Source: a virus. Taken from it: 30,119 nt of DNA. Position 1 is the stretch's first letter. Each line of letters begins with the position of its first letter. The stretch spans positions 1 to 30,119 of the IMG/VR virus record IMGVR_UViG_3300020214_000081. The stretch is one strand, 5' to 3'. Positions 23,634 to 30,119 of this stretch are shown one piece after another. The translations under genes and the position numbers were made by a program. The notes under the pieces were generated by a model that worked only from the letters and a program-made list of their open reading frames with translations, searched no databases and was not told where the DNA came from.

Positions 23634-23654
23634 CTAAATAAATATCATAAAAGG
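23634..23654 (+). promoter_or_regulatory. Late-promoter-like leader, copy of 6102-6122
   Basis: CTAAATAAATA followed by CA and ending AAAAGG, matching the leader at 6102 at 19 of 21 positions. A GTG start follows 9 nt later, as in the other copy. It probably drives the seven-gene unit 23664-27762. Confidence 0.5.
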
Positions 23655-23663
23655 GCGAATTTT

Positions 23664-23843
23664 GTGAACTCTTCTCAGAAAAACTATAAAGATTATCTCC
23701 GCGGCAAAGCCAGACTAGAAAATGCTGTGCTGCAGCATCCAAGCGGAGAAAATCAAATTATAGCAATGTTAAAAAAGGAGACTAGCCGAAACTTTTGGAT
23801 CAAGCCATTCGCTGATTGGAAAAAACACACCACTAAAAAATGA
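23664..23843 (+). CDS. Small basic protein (59 aa), first gene of an operon
   Basis: The GTG at 23664 follows the conserved leader and a possible AAGGG ribosome site. The product starts MNSSQKNYKDYLRGKARLEN and ends WIKPFADWKKHTTKK; it is basic and probably helical, with no recognised domain. Its TGA overlaps the ATG of the Dps-like gene (ATGA at 23840-23843), which strongly supports it being translated despite its size. Confidence 0.7.
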   Translation: MNSSQKNYKDYLRGKARLENAVLQHPSGENQIIAMLKKETSRNFWIKPFADWKKHTTKK

Positions 23844-24259
23844 TTCCAGTTGAATTACAAACAGGATTAGACGAGCCTCAAACTGAGGGTATGGACGTAT
23901 CTACTTTTATGCTAAGTCTTTTACAAATTAGAGACCAGGCCCACATTTTGCACTGGCAAACCACAAATGAAGCACAACATAATGCCTTTGGCATTTTTTA
24001 TGATGAGTTTCTTGCGCTAGTTGATAAAATGGCAGAAGAGGTTATTGGAAAATACGGCAGATTTAAAGTCGGCGGCTGTGGGCTTATGTTAATGGATTAT
24101 GAATCGGCTATGCCGATTTTTATTCAAAATATTGAAAAAGTCTTTATCCAAGATTTTTGTGAGATATTTGAACCCGAATCTAATACTGAACTTTACAATT
24201 TGAGAGATGAATTTTTATCTCTTAAAAATAGACTCTCATATAGATTAACCCTAGACTAA
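23840..24259 (+). CDS. Ferritin/Dps-like helical protein (DUF5856-type)
   Basis: The 139-residue protein has the segment AHILHWQTTNEAQHNAFG (H35, H38, W39, H47), then a helix with FYDEFLALVDKMAEEVIGKYG, matching the H-x-x-HWQT...H-x-A pattern of a Dps-like phage family that I recall as DUF5856. Dps-like proteins bind iron or DNA and protect against oxidation; here the function is unproven. The length suits one four-helix bundle. It overlaps its neighbours by 4 nt upstream (ATGA) and 1 nt downstream (TAATG), showing tight operon translation. Confidence 0.75.
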   Translation: MIPVELQTGLDEPQTEGMDVSTFMLSLLQIRDQAHILHWQTTNEAQHNAFGIFYDEFLALVDKMAEEVIGKYGRFKVGGCGLMLMDYESAMPIFIQNIEKVFIQDFCEIFEPESNTELYNLRDEFLSLKNRLSYRLTLD

Positions 24260-25875
24260 TGCTTAAATTTAAACACATAAATATTCTAGAAAAACTTTTA
24301 CTAGAATCTGACCTGATTATTATTGGAAACGAAATTTCCGACATTATTACTTTTGCCAAAGAAAATAAGCAAAAGGAAGAGGATATTATGAAAAAGGTCG
24401 ATGAGTTTTTGACTAGACTTATCGAAAACGATGTTTTAAATAAAGCAAAAACCGATCCTCAAGTTCTCCAAACTTTAATCCAAGCCTTTTTAAATACAGA
24501 ATGGGTTAAAATCTTAGACAAATACATTGAGTTTGTTTCTCAAATTCTAAAATATGAAACTGAAATTTTAGATAAGATGGTTAAAAATGGAGAAGCGGTT
24601 GAACTGCAGCTAGAAAGAATCAGAGCATATAAAGGTCGTCTTGCAATTATATGGGAAGCATACAATACAATTGAAGAGAGTAACTGGACCGCTGAGGTAA
24701 ATCAATTATTGGAAAAAATTAAAGTTTCCTTTACAGATCAAAAGAAAACCGAAGTTGAAATTACCAAACTACTGACGTCTGCGGCTAAGGAAAAAATGCA
24801 AGAGACTGGGCCGGAGTCCGAAAATTTTAAGAAAACTGTTGATGATTCAGTAAAGGTTGCTTTTATTATTTCTGATTTTTCAAATAAAGACGAAGACAAA
24901 AAAAGACCAGAACCAGATATTACTGATGTAGAATGGGAAGAGGTTCAAACTGAACTTGAAAAAGAAGTTGACGATTTTAGAAAATCTACTAATAAGTTTA
25001 ACGATAATAGTGGAGGTCTTGCTCGTGATATTACTAAACGTGATGTAATTATTAGATCTGCTATAGAAGAATTAAGAAATTGGCAAGATTTAAATACGTT
25101 AGAATCACAGTTTGTTAAGGTTAGAATAACCATTATGACTGACGAGAAAAGAGAGTTTGACCCTGTCACCAAAAGACAAGTGTATTCCACCAAATTGGAC
25201 TCTTCAGCTAAGCGTCAATACATGTCAGAAGCAATTGATGCATATTTAGAGGCAAAGGCTAGACTGGGAAAATATAAAACTGACCTTGATGTAAAAAAAT
25301 ATAAGGGGGTTTCATACTCTCCATCAATAAATTTGCCACTTTTTGAAAGAATTAAAATCGCAGTAACATCAAAGCAGATGTTAGATTCAAGTAGACTCAA
25401 TTACCTTTTAAAAATTGGTACATATCTAGGAACATTGCTTGCACCAGATGAATTTTACGGAAGCGCGGAAGTTAAAAATTTAGCAAATCACATTGAAAGA
25501 TTTAGAAAAGCAACTCTTCCAATTATAGGAAGAACCATTTCTAGAACGGCAAAGGCAGCCGGAGGAAAGGGGGCTCAGCTAAAAGCTGAAAAATGGACCA
25601 GATTTCTTTTTACCAGTGCTGAGAGCGGATTGGATGCTCCACAAAGTAAAATAAAGGGAGCGACTAAAGTTGGATCAGGTCAAGTTAAAGAGGATGCTGT
25701 CGCGCCAGGTGTTGCATTTCAAGCCCCAACTTTAGTTAGTGGTATGGGAGATCCCATTGCGCCGACCCAAACCTCGCTTGGTTCGGGTGATAATTTTCAA
25801 CCAAGAGCAAAGAAAAAGTCTAATAAAGCAATTATGGACTTTAAGACATTCTATAAAAATTTAGGAAAAAAATAA
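24259..25875 (+). CDS. Large helical protein with disordered linker and C-terminal tag-like motif
   Basis: The 538-residue protein is mostly charged helix and coiled-coil (residues about 1-300), followed by a more compact region (about 330-450), then a Gly/Pro/Ser/Thr linker (GMGDPIAPTQTSLGSGD) and the end AIMDFKTFYKNLGKK, a K/M-x-F-x-x-F motif at the C-terminus. No enzyme motif is visible. A flexible linker plus terminal tag is the layout expected of a protein delivered to a structure such as the head interior. It starts at a 1-nt overlap with the Dps-like gene and ends 1 nt before the next ATG. A structural or core role is inference. Confidence 0.75.
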   Translation: MLKFKHINILEKLLLESDLIIIGNEISDIITFAKENKQKEEDIMKKVDEFLTRLIENDVLNKAKTDPQVLQTLIQAFLNTEWVKILDKYIEFVSQILKYETEILDKMVKNGEAVELQLERIRAYKGRLAIIWEAYNTIEESNWTAEVNQLLEKIKVSFTDQKKTEVEITKLLTSAAKEKMQETGPESENFKKTVDDSVKVAFIISDFSNKDEDKKRPEPDITDVEWEEVQTELEKEVDDFRKSTNKFNDNSGGLARDITKRDVIIRSAIEELRNWQDLNTLESQFVKVRITIMTDEKREFDPVTKRQVYSTKLDSSAKRQYMSEAIDAYLEAKARLGKYKTDLDVKKYKGVSYSPSINLPLFERIKIAVTSKQMLDSSRLNYLLKIGTYLGTLLAPDEFYGSAEVKNLANHIERFRKATLPIIGRTISRTAKAAGGKGAQLKAEKWTRFLFTSAESGLDAPQSKIKGATKVGSGQVKEDAVAPGVAFQAPTLVSGMGDPIAPTQTSLGSGDNFQPRAKKKSNKAIMDFKTFYKNLGKK

Positions 25876-25876
25876 A

Positions 25877-26212
25877 ATGAGAAAAATTAAAACATTTGAA
25901 ACATTTACACAGGATGATTTTGAGCCTGCAATGATTCAGCCATTTAAAAAAGAGCCACACACTCAAGAAGAAGAGCACGAAATGGGCCAAGAAAATTATA
26001 TGTTTTTTGGAAATCTTCAAACTATCAAAAGAAATATTGATCAGCTACTTCAAATGGATCCAGCAAAGGTTGATCAAATTCTTTCAAACGGACACGACTG
26101 GGCAGCAGATCATGTTGCAACATCAAAGGACGATATCGAAGAGGTATTTAATTTCTTAGTTAATGATATTGAGCCCACGGAAAAAGAGTTGATTCAAGAA
26201 GATCCAATCTAA
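25877..26212 (+). CDS. Small acidic protein with capsid-targeting-like N-terminus
   Basis: The 111-residue protein starts MRKIKTFETFTQDDFEPAM, the clearest tag-like N-terminus in the window after that at 20208. The C-terminal half contains VDQILSNGHDWAADHVATSK and an acidic helix EEVFNFLVNDIEP; a very similar NGHDWAxDHxATSKDD block occurs in other phage proteins as I recall, without known function. It is encoded 1 nt after the long helical protein and 1 nt before the next gene. Confidence 0.7.
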   Translation: MRKIKTFETFTQDDFEPAMIQPFKKEPHTQEEEHEMGQENYMFFGNLQTIKRNIDQLLQMDPAKVDQILSNGHDWAADHVATSKDDIEEVFNFLVNDIEPTEKELIQEDPI

Positions 26213-26213
26213 T

Positions 26214-26744
26214 ATGTCTCCAAATCTACAATACCACCTAAATGAAAATTTGTGTGTTGCCGAGTCGGTTTTTAGACCAGCCAGCGATGCACATATTTCT
26301 CTATTAACTGAGGCTAGGTATTATTTTGAAAAAGGAGTAAGCTTTGACCCAATTACAGAAGAACTTTTTATTAAAACTGAGTTAGGTTTTATTGGAGAAT
26401 ACGCCGGAGAATTGGTTCCTCTCGATTTTCCGATTGAGGAGATTAATGAGGCCGAATATAAAGGCAAGCAGGTTGAACTAAACTATCCAAGACGGGGCGA
26501 CGGTACTAAAAAGTATCATGTTTATGTAAAAAATCCAAAAACCAATCGAGTAATGAAGATTGAGTTTGGCGATATTAAAGGAGGACTTACCGCAAAGGTG
26601 AGTAACCCTAAGGCCAGGGCAAGCTTTGCGGCAAGGCACCAGTGTCATCTTAAAAAGGATAAAACCAAGGCCGGGTACTGGGCGTGTCGTATTAATCGTT
26701 ATGCCCATCTTTGGGGCGGCAAAACTTATCCTGGGTATTGGTAA
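26214..26744 (+). CDS. Conserved phage protein with RHxC-YWxCR C-terminal module
   Basis: The 176-residue protein has two parts. The N-terminal about 85 residues contain two L/I-x-E|A sites (LLTEARYY and EINEAEYK) that fit the T4 prohead-protease consensus. The C-terminal about 80 residues are basic: KYHVYVKNPKTNRV, GGLTAKVSNPKARASFAARH, then CHLKKDKTKAGYWACRINRY and WGGKTYPGYW. This block occurs in phage and giant-virus proteins of unknown function to my recollection; the paired Cys and His could bind metal. Cleavage at the E|A sites would release the basic module, perhaps a DNA-binding internal protein. It sits in the tight operon with 1- and 6-nt gaps. Confidence 0.7.
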   Translation: MSPNLQYHLNENLCVAESVFRPASDAHISLLTEARYYFEKGVSFDPITEELFIKTELGFIGEYAGELVPLDFPIEEINEAEYKGKQVELNYPRRGDGTKKYHVYVKNPKTNRVMKIEFGDIKGGLTAKVSNPKARASFAARHQCHLKKDKTKAGYWACRINRYAHLWGGKTYPGYW

Positions 26745-26750
26745 ATATTA

Positions 26751-27038
26751 ATGTCAAAAAGACTAAATAATATGCATCCATACACAGATATTTCATCTGG
26801 TGATGGTTGGGTCATTAGAGAGTTTACTCAAGATATCGATCCAATTGACCTACTATGGCATCGGGACGATGAAACCCGATCTCTTGAGTTAATCGAGGGT
26901 CAGGGCTGGAAAATACAGCTGGATAATAAGTTACCGATTGAGTTAACTAAATCAAATCAAATAAATATTAAAAAGCACGATTGGCATCGCCTAATTAAAG
27001 GAGAGGGTAATCTGTTAGTAAAAATCTGCAAATCATAA
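26751..27038 (+). CDS. Cupin-like small phage protein
   Basis: The 95-residue protein has the pattern WHRDDETRSLELIEGQGW, then QLDNKLPIELT, then INIKKHDWHRLIKGEG and a final strand LLVKI, i.e. a small double-stranded beta-helix of cupin type with His residues (WHRD and WHRL) placed to bind a metal. Many phages encode similar proteins of unknown function. It is part of the operon, with a 6-nt gap upstream and 1 nt downstream. Confidence 0.7.
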   Translation: MSKRLNNMHPYTDISSGDGWVIREFTQDIDPIDLLWHRDDETRSLELIEGQGWKIQLDNKLPIELTKSNQINIKKHDWHRLIKGEGNLLVKICKS

Positions 27039-27039
27039 A

Positions 27040-27762
27040 ATGGCATTTCAAATAGGAGATAGGGTTAAATTAAGACTTTCCAAAGATACGCTGGATCGTC
27101 TAAACCTTGTTGGAGCGCCAATTGACGGTCAACTTGTTACAATTGGAAAAGTCTATAAATTAGACTATTCGCCGGACCAGACTCTCTATATGGTGGATCT
27201 TGATCAACCAATCGAATTTGAAGAAAACACTTTTGACGAAATATACGATCTTAGAGATGCTGATCTTGATCTTATTGATGTAAATGAACCTCTACCTGAG
27301 GGCAAGGTTTTAAGATTTGCTAATTTTATAAATGAAGCAGAAGAAACCCTAGTATGGTATTTTGGAATTGCGGATTGTCATGGCCTTGAAAGTTTTACTA
27401 GAGAAAATATTGACCACGATTATCTAAATAAGCTGGACCGGATTCATGATCTAGGGCTGGCCGATGAAACTGCACCTACAAGAAAGAGCGTTATGAAAGA
27501 ATATAACGGTCAATTAAATATGATGGTGATGCGGTGCCGATTCAATGAGCAGCGCCATCCAGTTGTATATCGTGTGCTTTTACCAGAAGATACAGCAGAG
27601 CTTATTCAATCCCTTATGGATGACGGTGATTATATTAATGCACTGGGGGCAATTAAATTAGGTGCTCACGAAATTCAACTAGCAAGGGGTCAGGCCGGAA
27701 ACCTAGAGCGTCGCTGGAATATGATTCCCAATCCAGACCTCGATCCAATGTACAACGGCTAA
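27040..27762 (+). CDS. Two-domain protein with an internal capsid-targeting-like motif
   Basis: Residues about 1-80 look like a small beta-barrel (FQIGDRVKLRLS, QLVTIGKVYKLDY, LYMVDLDQPI), SH3/KOW-like. Residues 89-102 are KVLRFANFINEAEE, almost the same as KVLRFADFLNEK in the protein at 5110 and fitting the L/I-x-E|A protease site. The C-terminal about 135 residues are an unrecognised alpha/beta domain (VWYFGIADCHGLESF, EIQLARGQAGNLERRWNMI). The motif sits at the domain junction, as if an independent tagged protein had been fused behind the barrel. It is the last gene of the operon, 1 nt after the cupin-like gene. Confidence 0.75.
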   Translation: MAFQIGDRVKLRLSKDTLDRLNLVGAPIDGQLVTIGKVYKLDYSPDQTLYMVDLDQPIEFEENTFDEIYDLRDADLDLIDVNEPLPEGKVLRFANFINEAEETLVWYFGIADCHGLESFTRENIDHDYLNKLDRIHDLGLADETAPTRKSVMKEYNGQLNMMVMRCRFNEQRHPVVYRVLLPEDTAELIQSLMDDGDYINALGAIKLGAHEIQLARGQAGNLERRWNMIPNPDLDPMYNG

Positions 27763-27829
27763 TCCATTGCTGATACTCGCGGGTTTTTTATTTTCACAAA
27801 TAGATAATAAAAAGGGCTAAAGATACAGC
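27763..27829 (+). promoter_or_regulatory. Intergenic leader before the virion gene
   Basis: A T-rich run (27782-27794) follows GCGGG but I find no matching upstream stem, so a terminator is not supported. AATAGATAATAAAAAGGGC (from 27799) is a weaker relative of the late-like leaders at 6102 and 23634 and ends about 13 nt before ATG 27830. Confidence 0.3.
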
Positions 27830-29758
27830 ATGCCAATTGATTATCTAGTTAATAATAATGAATCATCTTCAAAGGTTAATAACACCGGAAAAGAGATTAC
27901 GACGTTTGATACTCACACCGGCCGCCCAGAGACATCTGGGGCGTCAGTTTCTCTATTTAATGCTTTTTATGTATTTAAATACAGCGGCGGTACTGATCAG
28001 GTTAATCCATCTACCTACATATCAAACAATAAGGACTCACGAAATGGAGCCCAGCCTGAAACCATAAGTAATCCTACGGCAAGCGCTATTGTTGATTGGG
28101 CTAGATCTATTCCGGCAAATGCAAAGAAGGGGGATCCTGGCGTTCAAAATTCTCCATATTCTTGGTCCGATTTCTTATTTTGTAAGTGGTATGGAATCGT
28201 TCCAAACAATAGATTAATTACATTAAGAAAATACCCACTTGCATCAAGGGATGACGCTTCACTAAATGTGAAGGGAGAGGACACTAATCTGGAAGTTCAA
28301 AATATCCCTGTTGCTCAGGCTGTGACTTGGTTTGGAGGCCCCACTGGCAATGAGTTGAATAAACTATGGCAAAATACATGGTCTATTCCTTGGCTAAGAA
28401 AGGGGGTAGATCTCAAAGAGGTTGCGGGTAATGAAATAACAAATTTCTCTGAGGCTTTGCTTAGGCTTTTGCCGGACGATATGAACGCGAGCTTGAAAGC
28501 TGTAATTAAAAATATTTCCGTACAGGTCGATGCGATAACCTCAAGCACGCAACCTGAAAGAGTGCTGAATTCGGTTGGAAAAGCAGTAATTGAAGAAAAA
28601 CAACAGGCATTTTTAAAAACTTTGTGGAGTGAGAATGGTGCATTTTGGAATCAAATTCAAGGTCCAGTTAATGTTAAAAACCAGTTTTTGATTAGAGATA
28701 GAGGATTAAGCAATGCTGCTCCCGATGCACAATGGGAGATTGTTTTTGAATATAGAACAGATTCGTATTTTGGAATGAACCAGCGCAGAGTAGGTTTAGA
28801 TATTCTTGCAAATATGATAAACCTAACATACTCGGACGGGGATTGGTTGCAATCCCTAAACGTTTATTATAAGAAAGTCGGACTTGCAATCTCCCCAGAT
28901 GAGCAAATACTGATTGAAAATGCCTTAAACGATGGTGGAATAGATGCTGGTAAATTAACGGAGGCCTTTGTTTCACTTGCCAAGACACGGGCCAAGGGGA
29001 TACTTGACCAGTCAATTAACCTTGCTAAACAAGGTGCAGCGTTTACAGTGGATGCTGCCAAGACGCTCTTCAGCGGAAAGACTGATGTGATGACCACCTT
29101 AAAAAACTTAAAAGATAACTTAGAACAAGATCCCAAGTACAAAGCCTTGCTGAACGCCCTTGAAATTGAGGCGATAAAAGCACTAGCTGATAGTTTTCCG
29201 GCATTTCTTCAACAAAGAGCTGCGGTTGCGGATATTAATACTGGAAACTGGCACTTAACGGTGGGTAATCCAATGAACCCTATTTTAAGAATAGGCAATT
29301 TGATAGTTAGAGAATGTAAATTGGATTTTGGTGAAGAGCTTGGGCCCGACGATTTTCCTATTGAAATGAAGTTTACTGTTAAACTTTCACCGTCTAAACC
29401 CAGAGACGGACAAGATTTGCGTAGAACGTTTAACAACGGTCGAGCTGATTTCATTAATAATTTTGAAGGACATACATGGGACAAGGCTAATACATACGGA
29501 AAACAGAACAACGGATATCAGCAATGGGCACAGGGCATTGAAATTAAAGACGGCGCAAAAACCAATTTTCCAAAATCTAAAAGTAATAATGAAAGAGTAA
29601 ATGCAGCTGCCTCATGGATAGTTAACCGTTACGGCGCTGGGATGGTAGATCTATCAGTATTTGAAAAAATTTATTTCTATCAGCCGCCTCAAGAAGAAGA
29701 ACAAGGAGGATCGGGTACACCCAAAGTAACAAACGTGCCTAAAGTCACCGGAGGATAG
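27830..29758 (+). CDS. Large virion structural protein, probably baseplate or tail
   Basis: The 642-residue protein has an N-terminal Asn/Ser/Thr-rich part with aromatic strands, a central beta-rich region (QWEIVFEYRTDSYFGMNQRR), a helical middle (about 400-450) and a diagnostic C-terminal block: WHLTVGNPMNPILRIGNL, then FGEELGPDDFPIEMKFTVKL and PRDGQDLRRTFNNG. This W-H-x-x-x-GNP...GPDDFP...PRD order is one I associate with tail or baseplate structural proteins of large phages. The tail is Pro/Gly/Thr-rich. It is followed after 21 nt by a LysM/gp53-like gene. A virion role is well supported by pattern; the exact part is not. Confidence 0.6.
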   Translation: MPIDYLVNNNESSSKVNNTGKEITTFDTHTGRPETSGASVSLFNAFYVFKYSGGTDQVNPSTYISNNKDSRNGAQPETISNPTASAIVDWARSIPANAKKGDPGVQNSPYSWSDFLFCKWYGIVPNNRLITLRKYPLASRDDASLNVKGEDTNLEVQNIPVAQAVTWFGGPTGNELNKLWQNTWSIPWLRKGVDLKEVAGNEITNFSEALLRLLPDDMNASLKAVIKNISVQVDAITSSTQPERVLNSVGKAVIEEKQQAFLKTLWSENGAFWNQIQGPVNVKNQFLIRDRGLSNAAPDAQWEIVFEYRTDSYFGMNQRRVGLDILANMINLTYSDGDWLQSLNVYYKKVGLAISPDEQILIENALNDGGIDAGKLTEAFVSLAKTRAKGILDQSINLAKQGAAFTVDAAKTLFSGKTDVMTTLKNLKDNLEQDPKYKALLNALEIEAIKALADSFPAFLQQRAAVADINTGNWHLTVGNPMNPILRIGNLIVRECKLDFGEELGPDDFPIEMKFTVKLSPSKPRDGQDLRRTFNNGRADFINNFEGHTWDKANTYGKQNNGYQQWAQGIEIKDGAKTNFPKSKSNNERVNAAASWIVNRYGAGMVDLSVFEKIYFYQPPQEEEQGGSGTPKVTNVPKVTGG

Positions 29759-29779
29759 GGATAAAAAAGCTGAATAATT

Positions 29780-30119
29780 ATGTTAAATTTTAGAATTATT
29801 GAAAATAAACCATTTTTTAAAGAAAGTTTTACTAGAAAACAATTAAGTCGAGGCTCTGTAAATTTCTCAAAGCCACAAACAACAGCGGATTATAAATGGC
29901 ACAGAGTCGATTCGGTTGAAGAAATGCGGCCTGATCTGATTTCTCTTTCATATTATGGAACCGAAAACTACGCAGATATTCTTTGTAAATATAATGGAAT
30001 ATCTAATCCGTTTAGTTTAGCAAAGGATGACCTAATTAAAGTTCCTCTTAAGCCAGATTCATATTATTTTAACGGAGCAGACATAATTGACAAAGGAACA
30101 GTTAAGGCTAGTCCAAATC
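29780..30119 (+). CDS. LysM/gp53-like baseplate protein (3' truncated by window edge)
   Basis: The open frame runs from ATG 29780 off the window end; 113 residues are visible. After a basic N-terminus comes VDSVEEMRPDLISLSYYG, then ADILCKYNGISNPFSL and DDLIKVP. The sequence of P-D-x-I-S...YYG...I-x-x-x-N-x-I-x-N-P-F...IKVP is that of LysM-type repeats and of the T4 gp53 baseplate wedge region. The adjacent virion gene supports baseplate assembly. I cannot judge full length or C-terminal domains. Confidence 0.6.
   Translation, partial: MLNFRIIENKPFFKESFTRKQLSRGSVNFSKPQTTADYKWHRVDSVEEMRPDLISLSYYGTENYADILCKYNGISNPFSLAKDDLIKVPLKPDSYYFNGADIIDKGTVKASPN

Noticed and set aside
27770-27795. Terminator after the gene at 27040, based on GCGGG followed by a T-run
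   Set aside because: I could find no upstream arm able to pair with GCGGG; only a 5-bp CAATG/CATTG stem with a long loop is possible.
1-30119. tRNA genes, CRISPR arrays, insertion sequences or attachment sites
   Set aside because: No cloverleaf-like blocks, spaced direct repeats, transposase motifs or terminal inverted repeats were seen; intergenic gaps are mostly under 130 bp.

Overview
The window is about 30 kb of AT-rich DNA from a large T4-like tailed phage (myovirus). Sequence patterns match several T4 proteins: thymidylate synthase, portal gp20, head-completion nuclease gp4, TOPRIM primase gp61, the C-terminal half of family B DNA polymerase gp43, helicase UvsW with a probable UvsY beside it, a gp25-like baseplate wedge protein, and near the right edge a large virion protein followed by a LysM/gp53-like protein. 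Genes are tightly packed, often with 1-4 nt overlaps. No tRNA, CRISPR or insertion sequence was seen, and no stretch over 300 bases lacks a gene. Many starts follow A-rich leaders without a Shine-Dalgarno sequence, which fits a Bacteroidota-type host; this is inference only.

Layout. 1-6009 (+): 5'-truncated thyA, a secreted DNA/RNA nuclease, a chain of small unknown genes leading into a ClpC-like AAA+ unfoldase, and a Cys-rich protein with a calcium-loop-like motif, closed by a terminator. 6131-8856 (+): a HAD phosphatase-nucleotidyltransferase fusion, a small coiled-coil protein, a probable connector protein and a gp25-like protein. A hairpin at 8878-8898 can terminate both strands. 8919-14364 (-): polymerase C-half, primase, gp4, an unknown, portal. 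14440-16514 (+): two unknowns and a GNAT-domain protein. 16498-19024 (-): unknown, UvsY-like, UvsW. 19061-23621 (+): HAD phosphatase, P-loop kinase, a small protein and a 964-residue ligase/nucleotidyltransferase/nuclease fusion. 23664-27762 (+): seven tightly linked genes including Dps-like and cupin-like proteins. 27830-30119 (+): virion proteins.

The most interesting features are these. (1) A possible nucleic-acid end-healing and sealing cassette at 19061-23621. (2) A recurrent short motif of the form K-x-F-x-x-F-(I/L)-x-E at the N-terminus, C-terminus or interior of at least eight proteins, resembling the T4 capsid-targeting sequence and prohead-protease site. (3) A ClpC-like unfoldase without an N-domain but with an IGF loop that could dock host ClpP. 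(4) A polymerase split between motifs A and B. (5) A repeated ATAAATA element, exact TATAAATA before gp4, that looks like a late promoter and often overlaps the preceding stop codon. A second shared element (TTTAGTATAATA) looks like an earlier-class promoter.
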